From Taudactylus pleione (taxonomy: Eukaryota > Chordata > Amphibia > Anura > Myobatrachidae), in assembly GCA_031769625.1 (NCBI GenBank), contig JAUIMM010000188.1:5000001-5064000 (forward strand): DNA of 64,000 bases. The letters are read 5' to 3'. Shown one piece after another: positions 10,701 through 25,072 of the stretch. A model generated the notes under the pieces. That model saw only the letters and a list, made by a program, of their open reading frames with translations, had not been told where the DNA came from and searched no databases. Positions within the stretch are counted from its first letter, which is position 1; every line of letters starts with the position of its first letter. The translations under genes and the position numbers were made by a program.

Positions 10701-13700
10701 CAGAAGTGGTTTATACATACTCTCTTCTACTGTCACTGTATGGAGCACTGCTGCAACAAGGAAATGAGAGGAATGCAATTCAGTCAGTAGTGGTCTTTAC
10801 ATATTGTATTCTACAGTCACTGTATGGAGCACTGCTACACAAGGTAATGAGGAGAGGATTGCAATATAGTCTGAAGTGGTTTATACATATTGTCTTCTAC
10901 AGTCACTGTATTGAGCACTGCTACACAAGGTAATGAGGAGAGGAATGCAATATAGTCAGTAGTGGTCTTTACATACTCACTTCTACAGTCACTGTATGGA
11001 GCACTGCTACACAAGGTAATGAGGAGAGGAATGCAATTCAGTCAGTTGTTGTCTTTACATACACTCTTCTACAGTCACTGTATGGAGCACTGCTACACAA
11101 GGAGTTGAGGAGAGTTATGCAATATAGTCAGTAGTGGTATTTACATACTCTCGACTACAGTCACTGTATGGAGCTCTGTTACACAAGGTGTTGAGGAGAG
11201 GAATGCAATATAGTCAGTTGTGGTATTTACATACTCTATTCTACAGTCACTGTATGGAGCACTGCTGCACAAGGTAATGAGGAGAGGAATGCAATATAGT
11301 CAGTAGTGGTCTTTACATATTCTATTCTACAGTCACTGCATGGAACACTACTACACAATGTAATGAGGAGAGGAATGCAATTCAGTCAGAAGTGGTCTAC
11401 ACATACTATATTCTACAGTCACTGTATGGAGCACTGCTGCACAAGGTAATGAGGAGAGGAATGCAATATAGTCAGTAGTGGTCTTTACAATCTCTCTTCT
11501 ACAGTCAATGTATGGAGCACTGCTGCACAAGGTAATGATGAGAGGAATGCAATATAGTCAGTAGTGGTCTTTACATACTCTCTACTACAGTCACTGTATG
11601 GAGCACTGCTGCACAAGGTAATGAGGAGAGGAATGCAATATAGTCAGTAGTGGTCTTTACATACTCTCTTCTACAGTCACTGTATGGAGCACTGCTACAC
11701 AAGGTAATGAGGAGAGGAATACAATATAGCCAGTAGTGGTCTTTACATACTCTCTTCTACAGTCACTGCATGGAGCACTGCTGCACAAGGTAATGAGAAG
11801 AGGAATGCAATATAGTCAGAAGTCGTTTATACATACACTCTTCTACAGTCACTGTATGGAGCACTGCTGCACAAGGTAATGAGGAGAGGAATGCACTATA
11901 GTCAGTAGTGGTCTTTACATATTCACTTCTACAGTCACTGCGTGGAGCACTGCTACACTGTAATGAGGAGAGGAATGCAATACAGTCAGAAGCGGTCTTC
12001 ACATACTTTATTCTATAGTCACTGTATGGAGCACTGCTACACAAGGAGTTGAGGAGAGGAATGCAATATAGTCAGTAGTGGTATTTACATACTCTCGACT
12101 ACAGTCACTGTTTGGAGCACTGCTACACAAGGTAATGAGGAGAGGAATGCAATATAGTCAGAAGTCGTTTATACATACACTCTTCTACAGTCACTGTATG
12201 GAGCACTGCTGCACAAAGTAATGAGGAGAGGAATGCAATATAGTCAGAAGTGGCCTTTACATACTCTGTTCTACAGTCACTGTATGGAGCACTGCTGCAC
12301 AAGGTAAGGAGGAGAGGAATGCAATAAATTCAGAAGTGGTTTATACATACTCTCTTCTACAGTCACTGTATGGAGCACTGCTGCACAAAGTAATGAGGAG
12401 AGGAATGCAATATAGTCAGAAGTGGTCTTTACATACTCTCTTCTACAGTCACTGTTTGGAGCACTGCTGCACAGGGTAATGAGGAGAGGAATGGAATATA
12501 GTCAGAAGTGGTCTTTACATACTCTCTTCTACAGTCACTGTATGGAGCACTGCTGCACAAGATAATGAGGATAGGAATGCAATATAGTCAGTAGTGGTCT
12601 TTACATATTCTATTCTACAGTCACTGCATGGAACACTACTACACAATGTAATGAGGAGAGGAATGCAATTCAGTTAGAAGTGGTCTACACATACTATATT
12701 CTACAGTCACTGTATGGAGCACTGCTGCACAAGGTAATGAGGAGAGGAATGCAATATAGTCAGTAGTGGTCTTTACAATCTCTCTTCTACAGTCAATGTA
12801 TGGAGCACTGCTGCACAAGGTAATGAGGAGAGGAATGCAATATAGTCAGTAGTGGTCTTTACATACTCTCTACTACAGTCACTGTATGGAGCACTGCTGC
12901 ACAAGGTAATGAGGAGAGGAATGCAATATAGTCAGTAGTGGTCTTTACATACTCTCTTCTACAGTCACTGTATGGAGTACTGCTACACAAGGTAATGAGG
13001 AGAGGAATACAATATAGCCAGTAGTGGTCTTTACATACTCTCTTCTACAGTCACTGCATGGAGCACTGCTGCACAATTGTAATGAGAAGAGGAATGCAAT
13101 ATAGTCAGAAGTCGTTTATACATACACTCTTCTACTGTCACTGTATGGAGCACTGCTGCACAAGGTAATGAGGAGAGGAATGCACTATAGTCAGTAGTGG
13201 TCTTTACATATTCACTTCTACAGTCACTGCGTGGAGCACTGCTACACACTGTAATGAGGAGAGGAATGCAATACAGGCAGAAGCGGTCTTCACATACTTT
13301 AGTCTATAGTCACTGCATGGAGCACTGCTACGCAAGGTGTTGAGGAGAGGAATGCAATATAGTCAGTAGTGGTATTTACATACTCTCGACTACAGTCACT
13401 GTATGGAGCACTGTTACACAAGGTGTTGAGGAGAGGAATGCAATATAGTCAGAAGTGGTTTATACATACTCTCTTCTACAGTCACTGTTTGGAGCACTGC
13501 TGCACAAGGTAATGAGGAGAGGAATGCAATATAGTCAGAAGTCGTTTATACATACACTCTTCTACAGTCACTGTTTGGAGCACTGCTGCACAAAGTAATG
13601 AGGAGAGGAATGCAATATAGTCAGAAGTGGCCTTTACATACTCTGTTCTACAGTCACTGTATGGAGCACTGCTGCACAAGGTAAGGAGGTGAGGAATGCA

Positions 13701-16700
13701 ATAAAGTCAGAAGTGGTTTATACCTACTCTCTTCTACAGTCACTGTATGGAGCACTGCTGCACAAAGTAATGAGGAGAGGAATGCAATATAGTCAGAAGT
13801 GGTCTTTACATACTCTCTTCTACAGTCACTGTTTGGAGCACTGCTGCACAGGGTAATGAGGAGAGGAATGGAATATAGTCAGAAGTGGTCTTTACATACT
13901 CTCTTCTACAGTCACTGTATGGAGCACTGCTGCACAAGATAATGAGGATAGGAATGCAATATAGTCATTAGTTGTCTTTACATATTCTCTTCTACAGTCA
14001 CTGCAAGGAACACTGCTACACAATGTAATGAGGAGAGGAATGAATTCACTCAGAAGTGGTCTACACATACTATCTTCTGCAGTCACTGTATGGAGCACTG
14101 CTGCACAAGGTAATGAGGAGAGGAATGCAATATAGTCAGTAGTGGTTTATACATTCTCTCTTCTACAGTCCCTGTATGGAGCACTGCTGCACAAGGTAAT
14201 GAGGAGGGGAAAGCAATATAGTCAGAAGTCGTTTATACATACTCTCTTCTACAGTCACTGTATGGAGCACTGCTGCACAAGGTAATGAGGACAGGAATGC
14301 AATATAGTCAGAAGTCGTTTATACATACACTCTTCTACAGTCACTGTATGGAGCACTGCTGCACAAGGTAATGAGGAGAGGAATGCAATATAGTCAAAAG
14401 GTGTCTTTCCATACTCTCTTCTATAGTCACTGTAAGAAGCACTGCTACACAACGTAATGAGGCAGGGAATTCAATACAGTCAGAAGTGATATTTACATTC
14501 TCTCTTCTACGGTCACTGCATGGAGCACTGCCACACAAGACAATGAGGGGAATACAAACCGTCAGTAGTGGTCTTTTCATACTCTATTCTACCGTCACTG
14601 TAAGGAGCACTGCTCCATAAGGTAATGAGGAGAGGAATGCAATATAGTCAGAGGTGGTCTTTACATACTCTCTTCTACAGTCACTGTATGGAGCACTGCT
14701 ACACAAGGTAATGAGGAGAGGAATGCAATATAGTCAGTAGTGGTTTATACATTCTCTCTTCTACAGTCACTGTAAGGAGCACTGCTGCCCAAGGTAATGA
14801 GGAGAGGAATGCATTACAGTCAGTAGTGGTTTATACATTCTCTCTTCTACAGTCACTATATGGAGCACTGTTGCACAAGGTAATGAGAAGAGGAATGCAA
14901 TATAGTCAGAACAGAAGTGGTTTATACATTCTCTCTTCTACAGTCGCTGTATGAAGCACTGCTGCACAAGGTAATGAGGAGAGGAATGCAATGTAGTCAG
15001 TAGTGGTTTATACATTCTCTCTTCTACAGTCACTGTATGGAGCACTGTTGCACAAGGTAATGAGGAGAGGAATGCAATATAGTCAGAACAGCAGTGGTCT
15101 TTACATACTCTCTTCTACAGTCGCTGTATGAAGCACTGCTTCACAAGGTAATGAGGAGAGGAATGCAATATAGTCAGTAGTGGTTTATACATTCTCTCTT
15201 CTAGAGTCACTGTATGGAGCACTGTTGCACAAGGTAATGAGGAGAGGAATGCAATATAGTCAGAACAGTAGTGGTCTTTACATACTCTCTTCTACAGTCG
15301 CTGTATGAAGCACTGCTTCACAAGGTAATGAGGAGAGGAATGCAATATAGTCAGTAGTGGTTTATACATTCTCTCTTCTACAGTCACTGTATGGAGCACT
15401 GCTGCACAAGGTAATGAGGAGAGGAATGCAATATAGTCAGAAGTCGTTTATACATACACTCTTATCCAGTCACTGTATGGAGCACTGCTGCACAAGGTAA
15501 TGAGGAGAGGAATGCAATAAAGTCAGAAGGGGTCTTTCCATACTCTCTTCTATAGTCACTGTAAGAAGCACTGCTACACTACGTAATCAGGCAGGGAATT
15601 CAGTACAGTCAGAAGTGATATTTACACACTCTCTTCTACGGTCATTGCATGGAGCACTGCCACACAAGACAATGAGGGGAATGCAAAACAGTCAATAGTG
15701 GTCTTCTCATACTCTATTCTACCGTCACTGTAAGGAGCACTGCTATAAAAGATAATGAGAAGAGGGATACAATATAGCCAGTAGTGGTCTTTACATACTG
15801 TCTTCCACAGTCACTGTATGGAGCACTGCTGCACAAGGTAATGAGGAGAGGAATGCAATATAGTCAGAGGTGGTCTTTACATACTCTCTTCTACAGTCAC
15901 TGTATGGAGCACTGCTACACATGGTAATGAGGAGAGGAATGCAATATAGTCAGAGGTGGTCTTTACATACTCTCTTCTACAGTCACTGTATGGAGCACTG
16001 CTACACAAGGTAATGAGGAGAGGAATACAATATAGCCAGCAGTGTTCTTTACATACTCTCTTCTACAGTCACTGCATGGAGCACTGCTGCACAAGGTAAT
16101 GAGAAGAGGAATGCAATATTGTCAGAAGTCGTTTATACATACTCTATTCTACAGTCACTGTATGGAACACTGCTGCACAAGGTAATGATGAGAGGAATGC
16201 AATATAGTCAGAAGTGGTTTATACATACTCTCTTCTACAGTCACTGTATGGAGCACTGCTACACAAGGTATTGAGGAGAGGAATACAATATAGCCAGTAG
16301 TGGTCTTTACATACACTCTTCTATAGCCACTGCATGGAGCACTGCAATACACTGTAATGAGGAGAGGAATGCAGTACAGTCAGAAGCGGTCTTCACATAC
16401 TGTATTCTATAGTCACTGCATGGAGCACTGCTACACAAGGTGTTGAGGAGAGGAATGCAATATAGTCAGTAGTGGTATTTCCATACTCTCTTCTACAGTC
16501 ACTGTGAGTAGCTCTGCTGCACAAAGTAATGAGGAGACGAATGCAATAAAGTCAAAAGTGGTTTATACATACTCTCTTCTACAGTCACTGTATGGAGCAC
16601 TGTTGCACAAGGAAATGAGAAGAGGAATGCAATATAGTCCGAAGTCGTTTATACATACTCTCTTCTACAGTCCCTGTATGGAGCACTGCTGCACAAGGTA

Positions 16701-19700
16701 ATGAGGAGAAGAAAGCAATATAGTCAGAAGTCGTTTATATACATACTCTCTTCTACAGTCACTGTATGGAGCACTGCTGCACAAGGTAATGAGGACAGGA
16801 ATGCAATATAGTCAGAAGTCGTTTATACATACACTCTTCTACAGTCACTGTATGGAGCACTGCTGCACAAGGTAATGAGGAGAGGAATGCAATATAGTCA
16901 AAAGGTGTCTTTCCATACTCTCTTCTATAGTCACTGTAAGAAGCACTGCTACACAACGTAATGAGGCAGGGAATTCAATACAGTCAGAAGTGATATTTAC
17001 ATTCTCTCTTCTACGGTCACTGCATGGAGCACGGCCACACAAGACAATGAGGGGAATACAAACCGTCAGTAGTGGTCTTTTCATACTCTATTCTACCGTC
17101 ACTGTAAGGAGCACTGCTCCATAAGGTAATGAGGAGAGGAATGCAATATAGTCAGAGGTGGTCTTTACATACTCTCTTCTACAGTCACTGTATGGAGCAC
17201 TGCTACACAAGGTAATGAGGAGAGGAATGCAATATAGTCAGTAGTGGTTTATACATTCTCTCTTCTACAGTCACTGTAAGGAGCACTGCTGCACAAGGTA
17301 ATGAGGAGAGAAATGCATTACAGTCAGTAGTGGTTTATACATTCTCTCTTCTACAGTCACTATATGGAGCACTGTTGCACAAGGTAATGAGAAGAGGAAT
17401 GCAATATAGTCAGAACAGAAGTGGTTTATACATTCTCTCTTCTACAGTCGCTGTATGAAGCACTGCTGCACAAGGTAATGAGGAGAGGAATGCAATATAG
17501 TCAGTAGTGGTTTATACATTCTCTCTTCTACAGTCACTGTATGGAGCACTGTTGCACAAGGTAATGAGGAGAGGAATGCAATATAGTCAGAACAGTAGTG
17601 GTCTTTACATACTCTCTTCTACAGTCGCTGTATGAAGGACTGCTTCACAAGGTAATGAGGAGAGGAATGCAATATAGTCAGTAGTGGTTTATACATTCTC
17701 TCTTCTACAGTCACTGTATGGAGCACTGTTGCACAAGGTAATGAGGAGAGGAATGCAATATAGTCACAACAGTAGTGGTCTTTACATACTCTCTTCTACA
17801 GTCGCTGTATGAAGCACTGCTTCACAAGGTAATGAGGAGAGGAATGCAATATAGTCAGTAGTGGTTTATACATTCTCTCTTCTACAGTCACTGTATGGAG
17901 CACTGCTGCACAAGGTAATGAGGAGAGGAATGCAATATAGTCAGAAGTCGTTTATACATACACTCTTATCCAGTCACTGTATGGAGCACTGTTGCGCAAG
18001 GTAATGAGTAGAGGAATGCAATATAGTTAGTAGTGGTCTTTACATACTGTCTTCTAAGGTCACTGTATGGAGCACTGCTGCACAAGGTAATGAGGAGAGG
18101 AATGCAATAAAGTCAGAAGTCGTTTATACATACACTCTTCTACAGTCTCTGTATGGAGCACTGCTGCACAAGGTAATGAGGAGAGGAATGCAATATATTC
18201 AGTAATGGTCCTTACATTCTCTCTTCTACAGTCGCTGTATGGAGCACTGCTGCACAAGGTAATGAGGAGAGGAATGCACTATAGTCAGTAGTGGTCTTTA
18301 CATACTCTCTTCTTCAGTCACTGTATGGAGCACTGCTGCACAAGGTAATGAGAAGAGGAGTGCACTATAGTCAGTAGTGGTCCTTACATACTCTCTTCTA
18401 CAGTCACTGTATGGAGCACTGCTACACAAGGTAATGAGGAGAGGAATGCAATATAGTCAGAAGTCGTTTATACATACACTCTTCTACAGTCACTGTATGG
18501 AGCACTGCTACACAAGGTAATGAGGAGAGGAATGCAATAAAGTCAGAAGGGGTCTTTCCATACTCTCTTCTATAGTCACTGTAAGAAGCACTGCTACACT
18601 ACGTAATCAGGCAGGGAATTCAGTACAGTCAGAAGTGATATTTACACACTCTCTTCTACGGTCACTGCATGGAGCACTGCCATACAAGACAATGAGGGGA
18701 ATTCAAAACAGTCAGTAGTGGTCTTTTCATTCTCTATTCTACCGTCACTGGAAGGAGCACTGCTACAAAAGGTAATGAGAAGAGGGATACAATATAGTCA
18801 GTAGTGGTCTTTACATACTGTCTTCCACAGTCACTGTATGGAGCACTACTGCACAAGGTAATGAGAAGAGGAATGCAATATAGTCAGAAGTCGTTTATAC
18901 ATTCTCTCTTCTACAGTCACTGTATGGAGCACTGTTGCGCAAGATAATGAGTAGAGGAATGCAATATAGTTAATAGTGGTCTTTACATACTGTCTTCTAA
19001 GGTCACTGTATGGAGCACTGCTGCACAAGGTAATGAGGAGAGGAATGCAATATAGTCAGTAATGGTCCTTACATTCTCTCTTCCACAGTCGCTGTAAGGA
19101 GATCTACTGCTCTAGGTAATGAGAGGAATGCACTATAGTCAGAAGTGTTCTTTACATACTGTCTTCTGTATATACTGTATGGAGCACTGCTGCACAAGGT
19201 AATGAGGAGAGGAATGCAATATAGTCAGTAGTGGTCTTTACATACTCTCTTCTACAGTCACTGTATGGAGCACTGCTGCACAAGGTAATGAGGAGAGGAA
19301 TGCAATATAGTCAGTAGTGGTCTTTACATACTCTCTTCTTCAGTCACTGTATGGAGCACTGCTGCACAAGGTAATGAGGAGAGGAGTGCACTATAGTCAG
19401 TAGTGGTCCTTACATACTCTCTTCTACAGTCGCTGTAAGGATCTCTGCTGCACAAGGTAATGAGAAGAATGCAATATAGTCAGAATTGTTCTTTCCGTAC
19501 TCTCTTATACAGTCAATGCATGGAGCACTGCTGCACAATGTAATGAGGAGAGGAATGCAATATAGTCAGTAGTGGTCTATACATACTCTCTTCTACAGTC
19601 ACTGTAAGGAGCACTGCTACACAAGGTAATGAGGAGAGGAATGCAATACAGTCAGTAGTGGTCTTTACAAACACTCTGCTACAGTCACTGTACGGAGCAC

Positions 19701-22700
19701 TGCTGCACAAGGTAATGAGGAGAGGAATGCAATATAGTCAGAGGTGGTCTTTACATACTCTCTTCTACAGTCACTGTATGGAGCACTGCTACACATGGTA
19801 ATGAGGAGAGGAATGCAATATAGTCAGAGGTGGTCTTTACATACTCTCTTCTACAGTCACTGTATGGAGCACTGCTACACAAGGTAATGAGGAGAGGAAT
19901 ACAATATAGCCAGTAGTGTTCTTTACATACTCTCTTCTACAGTCACTGTATGGAGCACTGCTGCAAAAGGTAATGAGGAGAGGAAAGCAATATAGTCAGA
20001 AGTGGTCTTTACATACTCTCTTCTACAGTCACTGCATGGAGCACTGCTGCACAAGGTAATGAGAAGAGGAATGCAATATAGTCAGAAGTCGTTTATACAT
20101 ACTCTATTCTACAGTCACTCTATGGAGCACTGCTGCACAAGGTAATGATGAGAGGAATGCAATATAGTCAGAAGTGGTTTATACATACTCTCTTCTACAG
20201 TCACTGTATGGAGCACTGCTGCACAACGTAATGGGGACAGGAATGCAATATAGTCAGAAGTGGTTTATACATACTCTCTTCTACAGTCACTGTATGGAGC
20301 ACTGCTGCACAAGGTAATGAGGACAGGACTGCAATATAGTCAGAAGTCGTTTATACATACACTCTTCTACAGTCACTGTATGGAGCACTGCTGCACAAGG
20401 TAATGAGGAGAGGAATGCAATATAGTCAGAAGTCATTTATACATACACTCTTCTACAGTCACTGTATGGAGCACTGCTGCACAAGGTAATGAGGAGAGGA
20501 ATGCAATATAGTCAGAAGTCGTTTATACATACACTTCTCTACAGTCACTGTATGGAGCACTGCTGCGCATGGTAATGAGGAGAGGAATGCAATATAGTCA
20601 GTACTGGTCTTTACATACTGTCTTCTAAGGTCACTGTATGGAGCACTGCTGCACAAGGTAATGAAGAGAGGAATGCAATACAGTCAGTAGTGGTCTTTAC
20701 AAACACTCTGCTACAGTCACTGTATGGAGCACTGCTGCACAAGGTAATGAGGAGAGGAATGCAATAAAGTCAGAAGGGGTCTTTCCATACTCTCTTCTAT
20801 AGTCACTGTAAGAAGCACTGCTACACTACGTAATCAGGCAGGGAATTCAGTACAGTCAGAAGTGATATTTACACACTCTCTTCTACGGTCATTGCATGGA
20901 GCACTGCCACACAAGACAATGAGGGGAATGCAAAACAGTCAATAGTGGTCTTTTCATACTCTATTCTACCGTCACTGTAAGGAGCACTGCTATAAAAGAT
21001 AATGAGAAGAGGGATACAATATAGCCAGTAGTGGTCTTTACATACTGTCTTCCACAGTCACTGTATGGAGCACTGCTGCACAAGGTAATGAGGAGAGGAA
21101 TGCAATATAGTCAGAGGTGGTCTTTACATACTCTCTTCTACAGTCACTGTATGGAGCACTGCTACACATGGTAATGAGGAGAGGAATGCAATATAGTCAG
21201 AGGTGGTCTTTACATACTCTCTTCTACAGTCACTGTATGGAGCACTGCTACACAAGGTAATGAGGAGAGGAATACAATATAGCCAGCAGTGTTCTTTACA
21301 TACTCTCTTCTACAGTCACTGCATGGAGCACTGCTGCACAAGGTAATGAGAAGAGGAATGCAATATAGTCAGAAGTCGTTTATACATACTCTATTCTACA
21401 GTCACTGTATGGAGCACTGCTGCACAAGGTAATGATGAGAGGAATGCAATATAGTCAGAAGTGGTTTATACATACTCTCTTCTACAGTCACTGTATGGAG
21501 CACTGCTACACAAGGTATTGAGGAGAGGAATACAATATAGCCAGTAGTGGTCTTTACATACACTCTTCTATAGCCACTGCATGGAGCACTGCAATACACT
21601 GTAATGAGGAGAGGAATGCAGTACAGTCAGAAGCGGTCTTCACATACTGTATTCTATAGTCACTGCATGGAGCACTGCTACGCAAGGTGTTGAGGAGAGG
21701 AATGCAATATAGTCAGTAGTGGTATTTACATACTCTCTTCTACAGTCACTGTGAGTAGCTCTGCTGCACAAAGTAATGAGGAGACGAATGCAATAAAGTC
21801 AAAAGTGGTTTATACATACTCTCTTCTACAGTCACTGTATGGAGCACTGTTGCACAAGGTAATGAGAAGAGGAATGCAATATAGTCCGAAGTCGTTTATA
21901 CATACTCTCTTCTACAGTCACTGTATGGAGCACTGCTACACAAGGTGTTGAGGAGAGGAATGCAATATAGTCAGTTGTGGTATTTACATACTCTATTCTA
22001 CAGTCACTGTATGGAGCACTGCTGCACAAGGTAATGAGGAGAGGAATGCAATATAGTCAGTAGTGGTCTTTACATATTCTATTCTACAGTCACTGCATGG
22101 AACACTACTACACAATGTAATGAGGAGAGGAATGCAATTCAGTCAGAAGTGGTCTACACATACTATATTCTACAGTCACTGTATGGAGCACTGCTGCACA
22201 AGGTAATGAGGAGAGGAATGCAATATAGTCAGTAGTGGTCTTTACAATCTCTCTTCTACAGTCAATGTATGGAGCACTGCTGCACAAGGTAATGAGGAGA
22301 GGAATGCAATATAGTCAGTAGTGGTCTTTACATACTCTCTACTACAGTCACTGTATGGAGCACTGCTGCACAAGGTAATGAGGAGAGGAATGCAATATAG
22401 TCAGTAGTGGTCTTTACATACTCTCTTCTACAGTCACTGTATGGAGCACTGCTACACAAGGTAATGAGGAGAGGAATACAATATAGCCAGTAGTGGTCTT
22501 TACATACTCTCTTCTACAGTCACTGCATGGAGCACTGCTGCACAAGGTAATGAGAAGAGGAATGCAATATAGTCAGAAGTCATTTATACATACACTCTTC
22601 TACAGTCACTGTATGGAGCACTGCTGCACAAGGTAATGAGGAGAGGAATGCACTATAGTCAGTAGTGGTCTTTACATATTCACTTCTACAGTCACTGCGT

Positions 22701-24573
22701 GGAGCACTGCTACACACTGTAATGAGGAGAGGAATGCAATACAGTCAGAAGCGGTCTTCACATACTTTATTCTATAGTCACTGCATGGAGCACTGCTACG
22801 CAAGGTGTTGAGGAGAGGAATGCAATATAGTCAGTAGTGGTATTTACTTACTCTCGACTACAGTCACTGTATGGAGCACTGTTACACAAGGTGTTGAGGA
22901 GAGGAATGCAATATAGTCAGAAGTGGTTTATACATACTCTCTTCTACAGTCACTGTTTGGAGCACTGCTGCACAAGGTAATGAGGAGAGGAATGCAATAT
23001 AGTCAGAAGTCGTTTATACATACACTCTTCTACAGTCACTGTATGGAGCACTGCTGCACAAAGTAATGTGGAGAGGAATGCAATATAGTCAGAAGTGGCC
23101 TTTACATACTCTGTTCTACAGTCACTGTATGGAGCACTGCTGCACAAGGTAAGGAGGAGAGGAATGCAATAAAGTCAGAAGTGGTTTATACATACTCTCT
23201 TCTACAGTCACTGTATGGAGCACTGCTGCACAAAGTAATGAGGAGAGGAATGCAATATAGTCAGAAGTGGTCTTTACATACTCTCTTCTACAGTCACTGT
23301 TTGGAGCACTGCTGCACAGGGTAATGAGGAGAGGAATGGAATATAGTCAGAAGTGGTCTTTACATACTCTCTTCTACAGTCACTGTATGGAGCACTGCTG
23401 CACAAGATAATGAGGATAGGAATGCAATATAGTCATTAGTTGTCTTTACATATTCTCTTCTACAGTCACTGCATGGAACACTGCTACACAATGTAATGAG
23501 GAGAGGAATGCAATTCACTCAGAAGTGGTCTACACATACTATCTTCTGCAGTCACTTTATGGAGCACTGCTGCACAAGGTAATGAGGAGAGGAATGCAAT
23601 ATAGTCAGTAGTGGTTTATACATTCTCTCTTCTACAGTCCCTGTATGGAGCACTGCTGCACAAGGTAATGAGGAGAGGAATGCAATATAGTCAGAAGTCG
23701 TTTATACATACTCTCTTCTACAGTCACTGTATGGAGCACTGCTGCACAAGGTAATGAGGACAGGAATGCAATATAGTCAGAAGTCGTTTATACATACACT
23801 CTTCTACAGTCACTGTATGGAGCACTGCTGCACAAGGTAATGAGGAGAGGAATGCAATATAGTCAAAAGGGGTCTTTCCATACTCTCTTCTATAGTCACT
23901 GTAAGAAGCACTGCTACACAACGTAATGAGGCAGGGAATTCAATACAGTCAGAAGTGATATTTACATTCTCTCTTCTACGGTCACTGCATGGAGCACTGC
24001 TGCACAAGACAATGAGGGGAATACAAACCGTCAGTAGTGGTCTTTTCATACTCTATTCTACCGTCACTGTAAGGAGCACTGCTCCATAAGGTAATGAGGA
24101 GAGGAATGCAATATAGTCAGAGGTGGTCTTTACATACTCTCTTCTACAGTCACTGTATGGAGCACTGCTACACAAGGTAATGAGGAGAGGAATGCAATAT
24201 AGTCAGTAGTGGTTTATACATTCTCTCTTCTACAGTCACTGTAAGGAGCACTGCTGCACAAGGTAATGAGGAGAGGAATGCATTACAGTCAGTAGTGGTT
24301 TATACATTCTCTCTTCTACAGTCACTATATGGAGCACTGTTGCACAAGGAAATGAGAAGAGGAATGCAATATAGTCAGAACAGAAGTGGTTTATACATTC
24401 TCTCTTCTACAGTCGCTGTATGAAGCACTGCTGCACAAGGTAATGAGGAGAGGAATGCAATATAGTCAGTAGTGGTTTATACATTCTCTCTTCTACAGTC
24501 ACTGTATGGAGCACTGTTGCACAAGGTAATGAGGAGAGGAATGCAATATAGTCAGAACAGTAGTGGTCTTTAC
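7765..24573. repeat. 86-bp satellite array, left segment (about 195 units)
   Basis: The unit starts approximately GGTAATGAGGAGAGGAATGC, continues AATATAGTCAGTAGTGGTC and TTTACATACTCTCTTCTACA, and ends GTCACTGTATGGAGCACTG plus CTGCACAA. Most units contain the 13-bp palindrome TACAGTCACTGTA. Units diverge by several percent with occasional indels, and groups of units recur at long offsets (2,504, 5,247 and about 9,468 bp), showing multi-unit duplication. Repeated minus-strand frames of about 65 codons arise because three units (258 bp) restore frame; they are not taken as genes. The array continues after the hAT insertion. Confidence 0.95.
24566..24573. repeat. 8-bp target duplication, left copy (GTCTTTAC)
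   Basis: GTCTTTAC directly precedes the transposon end TAGGGGTG and is repeated exactly after the right end at 32081-32088. An 8-bp target duplication is characteristic of the hAT superfamily. The octamer is part of the satellite unit. Confidence 0.95.
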
Positions 24574-24733
24574 TAGGGGTGAGCGGGTTCGGATTTCTGA
24601 AATCCGAACCCCCCCGAGCCCCCCCGATCCGAGTCCGATCCGAGTCAGGCTCGACTTTTCCCGCCTGACTCGGATCTGAAATCGAGGCAAAACGTCATCA
24701 TCCCGCCTTCCGAGTCTCGCGGGTTTTGGATCC

Positions 24734-24770
24734 TATATAAGGTACCCGCGTCGGCGCCATTTTCTCACTC
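24734..24770 (+). promoter_or_regulatory. Candidate TATA/Inr core promoter of the hAT element
   Basis: TATATAA lies at 24734-24740 and an initiator-like TCACTC at 24765-24770. The first T of TATA is about 33 bases before the Inr adenine, the normal metazoan spacing. It sits 160 bp inside the left end and is the only TATA/Inr pair I noticed before the transposase. If used, the 5' leader would span the whole 160-bp array unless spliced. Confidence 0.55.
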
Positions 24771-25072
24771 GGCTGTGGACAGTGAAGAGGGAGGGTGGGA
24801 GTTAGGGCTGTGTAGTGTAGTGTAGTGTAGTGCTGCTGTTGTCCACTACTTCAAAGTCCATAGGGGCTGGCTGTGTTGTGCTGCTGTTGTTAATAGGGGC
24901 TGTGTCCACTACTTCAAAGTCCATAGGGGCTGGCTGGACTGTGTTGTGCAGTCAGTTCTCCATAGGGGCTGTGTCCACTCCAAAGTCCTGTGCAGTGTCC
25001 CAGTCCTAAAGGAGTGCTGTAGTGTTGTCCAGGGGGTGCTCTGTCCATCAGGGGTGCTCCCCCCAAGTGCTA

